Shown: positions 17,135-26,261 of the stretch, in pieces
How positions within the stretch are numbered: position 1 is the stretch's first letter
Layout: each line of letters opens with the position of its first letter
Origin: Pseudomonas sp. NFACC02
GTDB lineage: Bacteria > Pseudomonadota > Gammaproteobacteria > Pseudomonadales > Pseudomonadaceae
NCBI RefSeq assembly: GCF_900110765.1
Contig: NZ_FOEO01000001.1
Coordinates: forward strand, 248,001-312,000
Direction: 5' to 3'
Length of the DNA: 64,000 nucleotides
Notes under the pieces: generated by a model
Seen by the model: the letters and a program-made list of their open reading frames with translations, nothing else
What the model was told of the DNA's origin: nothing
Databases searched by the model: none
Position numbers and translations under genes: made by a program

Positions 17135-17920
17135 TCAGAACGCGAGTTTGTAGCCGATGGCGATCAACATCACGGCCAGACACGGACGCAGGACAGTGTC
17201 AGGAATACGGCCGGTCAGATGACTGCCCATGTAGATGCCCGGCAACGAGCCCATCAACAGGAAGCCCAGCATCGACCAGTTCATGTTGCCCATGCTGGCG
17301 TGACCGAGCCCTGCAATCAGGGTCAATGGAACGGCGTGGGCGATCTCGGTGCCCACCAGTCGACGGGTGTCGAGGAACGGATAGAGGATAAACAACGCAA
17401 CAGTGCCCAGGGCGCCCGCACCGATGGAGGTCAACGCCACCATGCCCCCCAGCACCACGCCTGTGATCACGGTCAGGGTGTTAAGGCTCTTGTCGCTCAG
17501 GCGATAGTGATCACCAGCATGACGATGTGCGAACGCAAGCAAGCGCTGCTTGAAAAAAATGGCCAGCGCGGTGAGCAGGAGGACAAACCCCAACCCCTGC
17601 TTGATCACCGAATTCATCGCTTCGGGCGCTGTATGCAGGCTGCTGAGAAACCACAGCGTCAGCCCCGCGGCGGGCACACTGCCGAGCGTGAGCCAGCCGG
17701 TGATGCCCCAGTCGATGTTGTCGTTCTTTTTGTGCACCAGCACGCCGCCGCTTTTGGTGATGGCGGCGTACAGCAGATCGGTGCCGACGGCCGTGGCAGG
17801 ATTGATGCCGAACCACAACAGAATCGGCGTCATCAGCGAACCGCCTCCAACGCCAGTCATGCCGACAATGAACCCGACCAACAAACCTGCAACGACGAAA
17901 CCTATATTGCCAAAATCCAT
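17135..17920 (-). CDS. TSUP/TauE-SafE family membrane transporter
   Basis: A protein of about 261 residues with some eight hydrophobic segments and the TSUP hallmark FIVGMTGVGGGSLMTPILLW near the N-terminus. A second half-repeat has VVLGGMVALTSIGAGALGTVAL. The family (Pfam TauE) exports or imports sulfite, sulfoacetate or other organosulfur anions across the inner membrane. I take the ATG at 17920, seven bases after AGG; a second ATG at 17926 is nearly as good. No sulfur gene is adjacent, so the substrate is open. Confidence 0.86.
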   Translation of the reverse strand: MDFGNIGFVVAGLLVGFIVGMTGVGGGSLMTPILLWFGINPATAVGTDLLYAAITKSGGVLVHKKNDNIDWGITGWLTLGSVPAAGLTLWFLSSLHTAPEAMNSVIKQGLGFVLLLTALAIFFKQRLLAFAHRHAGDHYRLSDKSLNTLTVITGVVLGGMVALTSIGAGALGTVALFILYPFLDTRRLVGTEIAHAVPLTLIAGLGHASMGNMNWSMLGFLLMGSLPGIYMGSHLTGRIPDTVLRPCLAVMLIAIGYKLAF

Positions 17921-18061
17921 TGTCATGCCTAACGAATGCGCAAATGCGGGAAAAAACTGGCGCGCAGGATAACGACCTTTCTTATAAAGACAGTAGACCG
18001 AAACGATCTATCGTTATAACCAGGCGCGCTGGCACGACCGTCAGGCTGTCCCCGTGGGAGA

Positions 18062-18565
18062 TCAGGGCTCCCCTTCCCAATAATCCAGACGGGTGTCTGG
18101 CCGATGTATCGCCGTGAACGCTCGCGCCCCGTTGATCGTCACCATCGCCTGATATTTACCGGAGTCGGGGTATTCGCAAACCTCGGGCGTTTCCCGCGTG
18201 CTGATGGAGAGGTACTTGAGCGGCGCGTTGGAGGTATTGATGATCTGATGCGGGTATTCCGGCCCCGGAGGAATGAAGATCACGTCGCCGCTTTTGATCG
18301 GCAGCATCTGCCCGGCGACCCGTAGCGTGCCCTGCCCTTCGACGACCACGAACATCTCCTCCTGTGCGTAATGGAAGTGGTAAGGGCACGAACGTTTGCC
18401 CGCAGGGACGATATCCACCGACGCACCCAGCTTCTGCGCCGCCGTACCCGCTGCTAGACGCGCAGCCTGACTCTGATAGCGCGGCAAGCGTTGTTCGTCC
18501 TGCAAGGGCACTTCATTGAAGTTGCGAATCAGGCGCGTGGCCAGCGTGCTTTCGGCATCGGTCAT
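18062..18565 (-). CDS. Cupin-domain protein
   Basis: The 167-residue product has a single cupin barrel. The first motif is seen in CPYHFHYAQEEMFVVVEGQGTLRV (His, His, Glu, G of metal-binding motif 1) and the second in GDVIFIPPGPEYPHQIINTSN. The metal ligands His-x-His and Glu are present, and the second motif His is present in PHQIINT. Cupins of this type can be isomerases, dioxygenases or small-molecule sensors; nothing in the sequence selects one. It begins 12 bp after the end of tam on the same strand, so the two are probably co-transcribed. Confidence 0.82.
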   Translation of the reverse strand: MTDAESTLATRLIRNFNEVPLQDEQRLPRYQSQAARLAAGTAAQKLGASVDIVPAGKRSCPYHFHYAQEEMFVVVEGQGTLRVAGQMLPIKSGDVIFIPPGPEYPHQIINTSNAPLKYLSISTRETPEVCEYPDSGKYQAMVTINGARAFTAIHRPDTRLDYWEGEP

Positions 18566-18577
18566 GGCAGGCCCCGC

Positions 18578-19342
18578 TCAGCGCACAGCGACGATGAACA
18601 AACGCGGGAATGGCAACAGCACGGTGCCGTCGCCCAGCGCTGGATAGGCCTGACTGATCGCTTCCAGGTACGTGTCGAGAAAGGCCTGTTGCTCGTTTTC
18701 ATCCAGCTTTTGCAGGTAGGGGCGCAGCGCCGAGCCCTTGAACCACTCGACCACGGCGGCATGGCCGCCCGCCAGCGGGTGATGATAGGTCGTGCGCCAG
18801 ACATCGACCTCAGCGCAGTGCGGTTGCAATAGCTCGAAATAATAGGCCGCTGGATGCCGGTCAGGGTGTCTGACCGAGGCAATCTTGTCCGCCCACGGGC
18901 CGTTGGCGGCAATGTCGCGCGCCAGTCGGTGTGCAGGTTCCTCAAGGTTGTCGGGGGTTTGCACGGCCAGACTGCCACCCGGATTCAACCGGTTGACCAG
19001 CCGCGGGTACAGGTGCGCGTGATCAGGCACCCACTGCAAGGATGCATTGGCCAGAATGACATCGTATGTCTGCGGCGGGTTCCAGCGACCGATGTCGGCC
19101 AGTTCGAACGTCAGGGCTGGCAGACGCTGACGGGCGTCGCTGAGCATGTCTTCGGAGCTGTCCAGGCCGGTCATTCGCGCATCGGTGAAACGCTCGGCCA
19201 GCACCTCGGTGGAGTTGCCGGGTCCGCAGCCCAGATCGATCGCGGTCTTGACGTCGCGGGTCGGAATTGCAGCCACCAGATCGCGGACGGGACGCGTGCG
19301 CTGCTGCTCGAACATCGAATACTGCTTCGCTGACCAACTCAT
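18578..19342 (-). CDS. tam: Trans-aconitate 2-methyltransferase
   Basis: Tam uses S-adenosylmethionine to methylate trans-aconitate, a toxic by-product that inhibits aconitase. The ATG at 19342 gives 254 residues, close to the E. coli enzyme; codons further upstream lack support. MSWSAKQYSMFEQQRTRPVRDL is the characteristic N-terminus. Motif I is AIDLGCGPGNSTEVLAERF and the post-motif Asp lies in TGLDSSEDML. The family pattern LANASLQWVPDH is also present. The cupin gene follows directly. Confidence 0.9.
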   Translation of the reverse strand: MSWSAKQYSMFEQQRTRPVRDLVAAIPTRDVKTAIDLGCGPGNSTEVLAERFTDARMTGLDSSEDMLSDARQRLPALTFELADIGRWNPPQTYDVILANASLQWVPDHAHLYPRLVNRLNPGGSLAVQTPDNLEEPAHRLARDIAANGPWADKIASVRHPDRHPAAYYFELLQPHCAEVDVWRTTYHHPLAGGHAAVVEWFKGSALRPYLQKLDENEQQAFLDTYLEAISQAYPALGDGTVLLPFPRLFIVAVR

Positions 19343-19591
19343 CAGGCGTTTCCTTTTTGTGGTGAAAGGCATGCCGGGAAGGTTAAAGCCTGCGTTGGCG
19401 GAGCACAAATGAAGAGCGGTGCGTGGACGGCATCGACGCCCTGCACCCTCAGCACCCTGACGCCCGTCCGTAGGTCAAAGGCGTGAACATGGGCAGCAGA
19501 CTCTTGGCAGATGAGGTCTTTGGGCGTGGGTGCATTGTGCAGCGCAACCCGCCTCCTGCCTACTGCAACGTGGTGCCTTGCTGCCCGGTGC

Positions 19592-20674
19592 TTACAGCGT
19601 CACGCGACGGGTCAGATGACCTGCGGAGATCGGATATGACACATACAGTCCTGCGTCGACCTGCGCTCGTGACTTGTGCGCCAGTTGACGGACCTTGTCC
19701 GCTGCACCCAACAGTTGCTGTCGATCCAGCTCGCCGCTTTTCACGGCGCCAATGATCGCCTGGGCAATGCGGTCCAGCCCCGACTCGCTTGATACCAGCA
19801 GCAACTGCGCCCCCGCTTTCAACGCGGTGACCGCGGTTTCGGTGATGCCGTGGCCACGCAGAATCGACACCGCATCCAGGTCGTCGGAGATGATCAGACC
19901 GTCGAAGGCCAACGTGTCCCGCAACAGGCCTATGACTTTCTGCGAGGTGCTCGCCGATTGCGCTGGATCCAGCGCCGGAAATACCGCCGGCCCGGGCATT
20001 ACGGCCTGAACACCTGCGGCGATTACCTGGCGAAACACCTCCAGGCCATCCTCCAGCGCCTCCATTCCACCGTGCACGATTGCGTGCGCTACTGCTGGAT
20101 CGTGCTCGGTCTGGTTATGACCGGGGAAATGCTTGGCGGTTGCGATGACGCCCGCCCGTTGTACGCCGCGAATGAACGCGCAGGCAATGCGCGAAACCTC
20201 GGCTGGATCTGCCCCCAGATGACGGTCATGCAACCACGGATTAATGCCGGTGACCACGTCGACAATCGGCGCCAGGAACAGATTCACACCCATGACCCGC
20301 GCCGAACTGGCCATCTCATAGCTGCGTGCTTCAATGACGTCGACACTCAAGTCTCTCAGCGCATCGGCCGACGGCATCCCAGGCACCAAACGGTGCAGGC
20401 GCTGGATGCCGCCCAGTTCCTGATCAACCGCCACCAGAACTGGCGAACCCGCGCAGGCGGCGGCCTGTCTGGCGATGCCCGCAAAGTGCGCCTGGGTTTC
20501 GGAACGACGGCGCTCGAAACTCATGCTGCGCGCCAGGTATTCATCGCGTGTCTCACCCAGCAGGATCGAGACCCCACCCCGACTCAAGTAACGGCGCACG
20601 GTTTCATCCAGCTCCAGGCTGGAAACGGCTGGCAGCAACACCGCATACGCGGCTCTTTCGATTTCATCTGTCAT
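19592..20674 (-). CDS. Glycoside hydrolase family 3 N-terminal domain protein (NagZ-like)
   Basis: The 360-residue product starts at an ATG after GAAGGGCAAGTCA. It has one GH3 barrel and no C-terminal domain, as in NagZ. VAVDQELGGIQRLHRL (81-96) matches the substrate-binding strand of NagZ. ATAKHFPGHNQTEHDPAVAH (from 178) is the mobile catalytic His loop, and LIISDDLDAVSIL carries the Asp nucleophile. NagZ removes N-acetylglucosamine from muropeptides in the cytoplasm. The altered LGG after DQE and the altered loop suggest a paralogue rather than the housekeeping NagZ. Confidence 0.82.
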   Translation of the reverse strand: MTDEIERAAYAVLLPAVSSLELDETVRRYLSRGGVSILLGETRDEYLARSMSFERRRSETQAHFAGIARQAAACAGSPVLVAVDQELGGIQRLHRLVPGMPSADALRDLSVDVIEARSYEMASSARVMGVNLFLAPIVDVVTGINPWLHDRHLGADPAEVSRIACAFIRGVQRAGVIATAKHFPGHNQTEHDPAVAHAIVHGGMEALEDGLEVFRQVIAAGVQAVMPGPAVFPALDPAQSASTSQKVIGLLRDTLAFDGLIISDDLDAVSILRGHGITETAVTALKAGAQLLLVSSESGLDRIAQAIIGAVKSGELDRQQLLGAADKVRQLAHKSRAQVDAGLYVSYPISAGHLTRRVTL

Positions 20675-21298
20675 TGACTTGCCCTTCACCCGGTTGATCA
20701 CGGCGGCGCCCAATGGGGAATACTATCCGCACTGCTCGTTTTAGCTCACTTTATATGCAAACCGAGCACTGTCAATGCTCGATTCTGCCGTGACTGGGAT
20801 CAAAGCAGTGAAAACCCTTACGTTTGACGATGCGTGTATCGATTCCAGGAATCAGACGCATGACCAGGAATCTTCCTCGGGCAGCATCAGAGCCGGTCCT
20901 TGAACCAGCGCCCTAGCCATAGGCCTTCGCGCTGACAGGTCACATCGGAGAGATCAGGCCCGACGATTGGGTCCTCCAGTGCCGGACGGTGTTCTTGGGG
21001 GTAAACATGCGATCGCCGGCTAATATTCACTTGCGCTTTAGGACGGCCATCATAGATTTTTTCGGCAACGCTCTTTTCATTTAAGCGTGAGCTGGTCAAC
21101 ATACGTGCCCAGGCGTAACAGGCTCGAAGTCAACTGATGTAAATGAAAACGTCTTACACCTCGCCTTCACATAAAATTTCGAAAAAACAAACACTTGCGA
21201 ACGCCTCTTCCCAGACCTTCAATGATATTGAATTGATATATCGCTGGGGCGTGCCGCCTTCTAAAGTGAGCTCATTCTATGATTTCAGGACGAAATAG
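20675..21298. other. 620-bp gap with low-GC part and 11-bp terminal inverted repeat
   Basis: The region between the divergent GH3 and lipoprotein genes is AT-rich at 21120-21300, unlike its surroundings. AGCTCACTTTA at 20743-20753 is exactly mirrored by TAAAGTGAGCT at 21262-21272. One small frame (20887-21102, minus, 71 aa) has no clear ribosome site and no recognised family. I see no transposase. Confidence 0.4.
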
Positions 21299-21634
21299 AT
21301 GCGTCTTCTACTGCTGACAAGTTTGCTGGCCATTAGCCTTGCGGGCTGTGGTTCCACGCCCAACAACCCCTCCGTCGACCTGGAAACGCCCAAGGCCGCC
21401 GCAGACTACGCCCAGTGCGTATTCCCCAAATGGCAGAAGTTAAAGCCTGGGACCACGATGTCCGAGGGCAAAGGACACTACAAATTGCTGATCTCTGGCA
21501 AATTGTCGCAGGACGATATTCTCGAAGTGTTCAAAGGCAACCCCAACACGCGCGTGTTCTTGTATCAGCGTGCACCGCTTGCCTCGGCATTCGGTCAAAG
21601 TGCTTTGGAAAAAGCAGCACGCGAGTGCCTGTGA
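21299..21634 (+). CDS. Small lipoprotein, unknown function
   Basis: A 111-residue product with a clear lipoprotein signal peptide: MRLLLLTSLLAISLAGCGST, lipobox LAGC, so Cys17 would be lipidated after cleavage. The ATG follows CAGGACGAAATAG. The mature domain is short and soluble (DYAQCVFPKWQKLKPGTTMS and onward) and has two further cysteines, in AQCVF and near the C-terminus (RECL), which could form a disulfide. Residue +2 is Gly, so outer-membrane sorting is expected. I do not recognise a named family. Confidence 0.78.
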   Translation: MRLLLLTSLLAISLAGCGSTPNNPSVDLETPKAAADYAQCVFPKWQKLKPGTTMSEGKGHYKLLISGKLSQDDILEVFKGNPNTRVFLYQRAPLASAFGQSALEKAARECL

Positions 21635-21776
21635 TTTCAGCACCCGCCATCGGTCATGCCTGATCCAGGGTGATACCAGTGAAGCAATCGGACTGAACTT
21701 CACTTTTTTGATTCCCTCTAGAGAGCCGGTATCACTCGTTTTAGCGGGTGCAGTCTCACCTAGGAGGAATCACATC

Positions 21777-22340
21777 ATGAGCAGCCAACTGAACGGCAAG
21801 AAGGTTTTGATCATCACCGCCAACACCGGCATCGAGCGCGATGAACTGCTCAAGCCGCTGCAAGCGCTGAAAGACATGGGCGCGGCGGTGACACATGCGA
21901 CCATCAAGGGCGGTACCGCCCAGACCTTCCTGCACGACACCGATAAAGACACCAGCGTCACTTCAGACACCACGCTGGCCGGCTTGTCTGCCGATCAATT
22001 CGACGCCCTGGTCATTCCAGGCGGCACCGTCAACGCCGACACCCTGCGCCAGGACCACGACGCGCAACGTCTGGTCAGCGAATTCGCCAAGGCGGGCAAA
22101 ACCGTTGCAGCGATCTGCCACGGGCCCTGGCTGTTGATCGATGCGGGCGTGATTGCCGGCAAGACACTGACCTCTTACCCCAGCGTCCGAACCGACCTGC
22201 TGAACGCCAAGGCCGCCGACTGGGTCGACACGCAAGTCAAAGAGTGCCCGGCCAACGGCTGGACGCTGATCACTTCGCGTACCCCCGACGACCTGCCAGC
22301 GTTCAACGAAGCGATCGGCAAATCGTTGCAGGCCGCCTGA
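21777..22340 (+). CDS. DJ-1/PfpI family protein (protease/deglycase type)
   Basis: The 187-residue protein follows a strong TAGGAGG site. The fold is shown by KKVLIITANTGIERDELLKP, FDALVIPGGTVNADTLRQD and VAAICHGPWLLIDAGVIAGK. The last holds the nucleophilic elbow with its reactive Cys followed by His (AICHGP), the PfpI/YhbO signature. Family members act as general stress proteins, described as glyoxalase III, deglycase or peptidase; the activity here is not resolved. It is a single-gene unit ending at a perfect 17-bp stem. Confidence 0.9.
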   Translation: MSSQLNGKKVLIITANTGIERDELLKPLQALKDMGAAVTHATIKGGTAQTFLHDTDKDTSVTSDTTLAGLSADQFDALVIPGGTVNADTLRQDHDAQRLVSEFAKAGKTVAAICHGPWLLIDAGVIAGKTLTSYPSVRTDLLNAKAADWVDTQVKECPANGWTLITSRTPDDLPAFNEAIGKSLQAA

Positions 22341-22372
22341 ACCTGCCCAGTTTTTCGTAGCGCCTAAACGAA

Positions 22373-22412
22373 AAACGCATCGACGCCGCTTTTTAGCGGC
22401 GTCGATGCGTTT
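22373..22412. terminator. Terminator-like perfect inverted repeat
   Basis: AAACGCATCGACGCCGC pairs without mismatch with GCGGCGTCGATGCGTTT around TTTTTA. It lies 30 bp after the pfpI-like gene. The U-tract is short on the plus strand (TTT) and longer on the minus strand (TTTTT), so it may work in both directions. Confidence 0.75.
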
Positions 22413-22586
22413 GGGGAATCGATAACCCCGGTGGAAGACAGCGACGTACAGACCACCGGGGGAGCTCTCGCACTCACGACGTATGAGCAGCCCCCTCGCA
22501 ACTAATTCAATTTTTTTTCAGAGGCCTTCGATTCTCTACCTGTCTTGGCGACAACTCGTCTTCGTAAACGAAAAAACTTGAAACCA

Positions 22587-23321
22587 ATGATTCACACTCC
22601 CGTCGAGATAGAAAGGCCCACGCGATCATCGCAAGCCCCGACACGAGACTTGTCCATGATTGGAATCATCGTCCCCGCGCACAACGAAGAAGATTTTCTG
22701 GATGACTGCATCAAGTCATTGATTACCGCTTCCGGTCACGAAGACCTCGGGGGCGAGGCGGTAGAGATCCTGATCATGCTCGATGACTGTTCCGATGACT
22801 CCGAATTGATTGCCCGCAGTCACGGCGTTTCCGTGCATGCATGCCAACACCGCAACGTCGGCATGACCCGCGCGGCAGGCGCCCAACTGATGCTCGAACG
22901 GGGCGCCCGCTGGCTCGCGTTTACCGACGCCGACAGCGTCGTCCCTTATGCATGGCTTTCCGAGCAGGTTGCCTTTGGTGCGGATGCGGTTTGCGGCATT
23001 GTCCAGGTCGGTGACTGGTCCGAACATTCCGAGCAGGTTCGCCTGCGTTACGACGCGCTGTACCGTCCCGTCGATGGGCATCGACACATTCACGGCGCAA
23101 ACCTGGGCGTGTCGTCAGCAGCGTACCGCCGTGCCGGAGGGTTCAGGGCGCTGAAGGCCCATGAGGATGTTCACCTGGTGCAGGATCTGGAGCGCACAGG
23201 GGCGGCGATCGTCTGGACCGCTCGAAACAGTGTCACGACCAGCGCGCGCAAGCATTGCCGGTGCAAAGAAGGCTTTGGCGATTATCTAAATTCACTGGCG
23301 ACTCAAACGTTATTAGGCTAA
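22587..23321 (+). CDS. Family 2 glycosyltransferase, soluble
   Basis: A 244-residue protein from the ATG at 22587; a TTG at 22545 and an ATG at 22656 are alternatives, since none has a strong ribosome site. IGIIVPAHNEEDFLDDCIKS begins the nucleotide-binding half, the metal-binding DxD is Asp114-Ala-Asp116 in AFTDADSVVP, and KAHEDVHLVQDLE (190-202) holds the acid/base region. There are no membrane helices. The end (GFGDYLNSLA) resembles the small GT2 enzymes found beside PIG-L deacetylases and SAM methyltransferases. Those partners lie 3.6 kb downstream, so I treat it as part of that pathway by inference. mntH follows 73 bp later. Confidence 0.84.
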   Translation: MIHTPVEIERPTRSSQAPTRDLSMIGIIVPAHNEEDFLDDCIKSLITASGHEDLGGEAVEILIMLDDCSDDSELIARSHGVSVHACQHRNVGMTRAAGAQLMLERGARWLAFTDADSVVPYAWLSEQVAFGADAVCGIVQVGDWSEHSEQVRLRYDALYRPVDGHRHIHGANLGVSSAAYRRAGGFRALKAHEDVHLVQDLERTGAAIVWTARNSVTTSARKHCRCKEGFGDYLNSLATQTLLG

Positions 23322-23394
23322 CCCTCCGCACACTGCGCGCAACGATACTTCGATCTGCGACACGGCGGCCCTCACCTGAGCGGGACAGCGACTG

Positions 23395-24723
23395 ATGCAA
23401 CTGATAAAGAACCGGGCCAATCCAGGGGACGACACCTTGGGCGGCGGGATGCCAAGTGCTAGCGTCGCCATGCCCAAAACCGGAAACTGGTTCAAACGCC
23501 TGCTGGCGTTTACCGGGCCGGGTTATATGGTCGCCGTGGGGTATATGGATCCGGGCAACTGGGCGACGGACCTTGCGGGTGGGTCGCAATTCGGTTATCT
23601 CCTGCTCTCGGTCATCCTGCTTTCCAACCTGATGGCGATCGTATTGCAGGCATTGTCTGCACGCCTGGGCATCGTGACCGGGTGGGATCTGGCCCGCGCA
23701 TGCCGCGAACGGTACAGCCGGCCCGTTTGCATCGCGTTGTGGATCGCCTGCGAAATTGCAATCATTGCCTGCGACCTGGCAGAAGTCATCGGGACGGCGA
23801 TCGCCTTGAATCTGCTGTTCGGTATTCCACTGGTGTGGGGCGCGGTGATTTCAGCCATCGACGTCTTCCTGATTTTCCTGCTGATGGGCAGAGGGTTCAG
23901 GGCACTGGAAGCTTTTGTCATCGCGCTGCTGCTGATCATCTTCGGTTGTTTCGCCATTCAGATGGTCCTGGCCCGTCCGGACATGGCCGAACTGTTTGCC
24001 GGGTTCATCCCCAGGGCTGAGGTCGTGACCAACCCGGCAGCGCTTTACTTGGCCATCGGCATCATCGGCGCCACGGTCATGCCGCATAACCTGTACCTGC
24101 ACTCCTCCATCGTCCAGACCCGCGCTTACCCACGAACCGATGAAGGCCGCAAGATTGGCTTGCGATGGGCAGTGACCGACAGCACCATCGCCCTGACCAT
24201 TGCGTTGTTTGTCAATGCCGCGATCCTGATCACCGCCGCGACGGTCTTTCACAAGGCGGGTAAAACCGATGTGGTGGAAATTGAGCAGGCCTATCATCTG
24301 CTTTCGCCCATGCTGGGGGTGGGGATAGCGTCGGCCTTATTCGCGGTGGCACTGCTGGCATCGGGGATTAATTCAACAGTCACTGCCACCCTGGCCGGTC
24401 AGATCGTCATGGAAGGCTTTCTCAGCCTCAAACTCCCCGGCTGGGTCCGCCGCCTGCTGACCCGAGGGCTGGCGATCATCCCCGTGGTGGTGGTCACCAG
24501 CCTCTACGGGGCCGAAGGGACCGCAAAACTGCTGGTGCTCAGCCAGGTCATCCTGTCGATGCAACTGCCCTTCGCCATCGTGCCAATGGTGCGCTTCGTG
24601 TCGGACCGCAAGTTGATGGGCGCCTTCGTGACCGGCCCGGTGTTAACGACACTGTCGTGGGCCATCGCGCTGTTGATCATCGGGCTGAATCTGGTGCTGC
24701 TGGTGGGCATGTTTCGAGCGTGA
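23395..24723 (+). CDS. mntH: Nramp-type Mn(II)/divalent metal transporter
   Basis: MntH imports Mn2+ (and Fe2+) with protons across the inner membrane. The 442-residue protein has 11 hydrophobic segments. The TM1 metal site appears as [19 protein letters not shown] with the essential DPGN, and the TM6 motif as [15 protein letters not shown] with MPHN; both are diagnostic. The start at 23395 carries a 35-residue hydrophilic N-terminus; internal ATGs at 23449 and 23470 are also possible. I see no Mur or MntR box in the 73-bp gap before it, so it may be read through from the glycosyltransferase gene. Confidence 0.93.
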   Translation: MQLIKNRANPGDDTLGGGMPSASVAMPKTGNWFKRLLAFTGPGYMVAVGYMDPGNWATDLAGGSQFGYLLLSVILLSNLMAIVLQALSARLGIVTGWDLARACRERYSRPVCIALWIACEIAIIACDLAEVIGTAIALNLLFGIPLVWGAVISAIDVFLIFLLMGRGFRALEAFVIALLLIIFGCFAIQMVLARPDMAELFAGFIPRAEVVTNPAALYLAIGIIGATVMPHNLYLHSSIVQTRAYPRTDEGRKIGLRWAVTDSTIALTIALFVNAAILITAATVFHKAGKTDVVEIEQAYHLLSPMLGVGIASALFAVALLASGINSTVTATLAGQIVMEGFLSLKLPGWVRRLLTRGLAIIPVVVVTSLYGAEGTAKLLVLSQVILSMQLPFAIVPMVRFVSDRKLMGAFVTGPVLTTLSWAIALLIIGLNLVLLVGMFRA

Positions 24724-24735
24724 GACCTGGGACAC

Positions 24736-25016
24736 CCATTCGCGGCCCTCGTAACCTCGGACGGCTCCTACAAGTCCGGGTTGGCTCATAAACCGGTGTC
24801 CAGACCGCAGACCTGTGGGAGCCAGCTTGCTGGCGAATGCTGTGGGTCAGCGACATCGATGGTGAATGCCCCACCGCATTCGTCCGAGTGCGGCCCAGAC
24901 CCTCGTGACCTCGGACGGCTCCTACAGAGCGCGGGTTGGCTCGTAAACCGGTGTCCAGACCGCAGACCCTGTAGGAGCCGGCTTGCTGGCGAACGCGGTG
25001 GGTCAGCAACATCAAC
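24736..25016. repeat. Two-copy direct repeat (154-bp period) with REP-like arms
   Basis: Two units start with CCTCGTaACCTCGGACGGCT (24747) and its near copy (24901). Both continue through a GGTTGGCTC-taAACCGGTGTCCAGACC block and a TGT(a/g)GGAGCC(a/g)GCTTGCTGGCGAA arm. GGCTCCTAC and GTAGGAGCC are mutually complementary, so each unit can fold. This is pseudomonad REP-type DNA filling the gap between mntH and the copper genes, and I see no gene in it. Confidence 0.75.
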
Positions 25017-25033
25017 GGCATCTGGAGCTCACG

Positions 25034-25519
25034 TCATTTCATGGCGCCGTGATCGTGGCCCATGTCCATCTTCTCCATCATGGCGCGCGCCGGTGCCTGC
25101 ACGTTGATCGTTTCCCGTACGCCCTTGTCGTTCTCGACAGTGAGGGTCAGCGGAACCAGATCGCCCTCCTTGATCTGCCTGACCAGCCCCATGAGCATCA
25201 CGTGGTACCCGTCAGGATCAAGCGAGACAGTCTTGCCGGCAGGCAGTGCCACCGAATCCACTGGCCCCATTCGCATGACGTCGTTGGTCATGCTCATTTC
25301 ATGAATCTGCACATCCTTGGCGGCAGGCGAGCTGACGCTGAGCAACCGGCTGTCGCTGTCGGCGGTCACGCGCATGAACGCGCCCGAGGACGGCTGACCC
25401 GGCACTGAGGTGCGCACCCAGGCATCTTCCACGGTGGTTTGCGCGAGAGCCGACAGACTGCAACCGGCCAGCAGCGACGCCATCAGAACCCGGGCAGCGT
25501 TGGAAAAAAGAGCAGTCAT
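25034..25519 (-). CDS. Periplasmic copper chaperone PCu(A)C
   Basis: PCu(A)C proteins carry Cu(I) in the periplasm to the CuA or CuB sites of cytochrome oxidase. The ATG at 25519 follows GGAGGTCTGCTG and overlaps the SCO stop (TGATG). The 161-residue product has a signal peptide (MTALFSNAARVLMASLLAGC, ending SALAQ). The copper motif is seen as IHEMSMTNDVMRM followed by GYHVMLMGL, matching the H-x-M ... H-x-M pattern. The C-terminus MEKMDMGHDHGAMK is a Met/His-rich tail, a likely extra copper-binding site. It works with the SCO protein upstream. Confidence 0.9.
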   Translation of the reverse strand: MTALFSNAARVLMASLLAGCSLSALAQTTVEDAWVRTSVPGQPSSGAFMRVTADSDSRLLSVSSPAAKDVQIHEMSMTNDVMRMGPVDSVALPAGKTVSLDPDGYHVMLMGLVRQIKEGDLVPLTLTVENDKGVRETINVQAPARAMMEKMDMGHDHGAMK

Positions 25520-26127
25520 CAGCAGACCTCCATGACAGTGAGCAGATCTTCCGCGCATTGTTTGGCGGACAGCGAGGGCGACAGGCCAAGGCGCAGGTTA
25601 CCGCGCGAATCGAACACGAAACTGGTTGCCGTGTGGGACATGGTGTAGGTGTCCCCGACCGGGACCTTTTCGTAGAACACACCAAACTCCTTGGCCACTG
25701 CCCGGGTTTGCTCCAGCGTGCCGCGCAGTGCGACAAAGCTCGGGTCAAACTGCTTGACGTAAGCGTCGAGTATTTCAGGCGTATCGCGTTCGGGATCGAC
25801 GGTGATGAAGATTACCTGCATGGTCTTGCCGTCTTCGCCCATCAGCTTTTTAGCCTGAACCGCGCGCGCCAATGCCGTCGGGCACACCGATGGGCACTGG
25901 GTGAACCCGAAGAACACCACCGGCATCAGTCCGCGATAGCTGGACAGTGTCTTGACCTCACCCTGGGTGTCGGTGAGCTTGAAGGTACGGCCCATGATCT
26001 TGTTGCTCAGATCCTTTCCGTATTTGAAATCCAGCGCGGTGGTCGAACCGTCGCACCCGGCAAGAAGTCCGAGGCCCAACAGGCCCAGACCCGTGACCAC
26101 CTGACGGCGGGTCAGTAAATCATTCAT
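25519..26127 (-). CDS. SCO1/SenC family copper/thiol protein
   Basis: SCO proteins bind copper and help assemble the CuA centre of cytochrome c oxidase. The ATG at 26127 gives 202 residues, starting MNDLLTRRQVVTGLGLLGLG with lipobox LLAGC, so it is probably a membrane-anchored lipoprotein. The thioredoxin-like fold has the copper ligands in FTQCPSVCPTAL (C-x3-C) and the distal His in YTMSHTATSFVFD. VIFITVDPERDTPEIL is another SCO family block. It shares an operon with DUF2946 upstream and PCu(A)C downstream, its stop overlapping the latter's start. Confidence 0.92.
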   Translation of the reverse strand: MNDLLTRRQVVTGLGLLGLGLLAGCDGSTTALDFKYGKDLSNKIMGRTFKLTDTQGEVKTLSSYRGLMPVVFFGFTQCPSVCPTALARAVQAKKLMGEDGKTMQVIFITVDPERDTPEILDAYVKQFDPSFVALRGTLEQTRAVAKEFGVFYEKVPVGDTYTMSHTATSFVFDSRGNLRLGLSPSLSAKQCAEDLLTVMEVC

Positions 26128-26261
26128 GTGACGAACTCTCTGAGGCAGCAGCCAGCGCCAACGCCGGCCTTGACTCGTCCCGCTTCTCACTGACGGCAGA
26201 ACCCTGCCTTGAACGGCGAAGAAGGGACGATCCTAAACATCACGGTTTGATGCCGCTGCGC

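Noticed and set aside
20887..21102. 71-codon minus-strand frame in the low-GC gap
   Set aside because: No ribosome site, no recognisable family, and most of the frame lies in an AT-poor patch between repeats; kept only as part of the intergenic note.
23395..23480. Manganese riboswitch or Mur box upstream of mntH
   Set aside because: The gap before mntH is only 73 bp and shows none of the conserved yybP-ykoY loops and no clear Fur/Mur palindrome.
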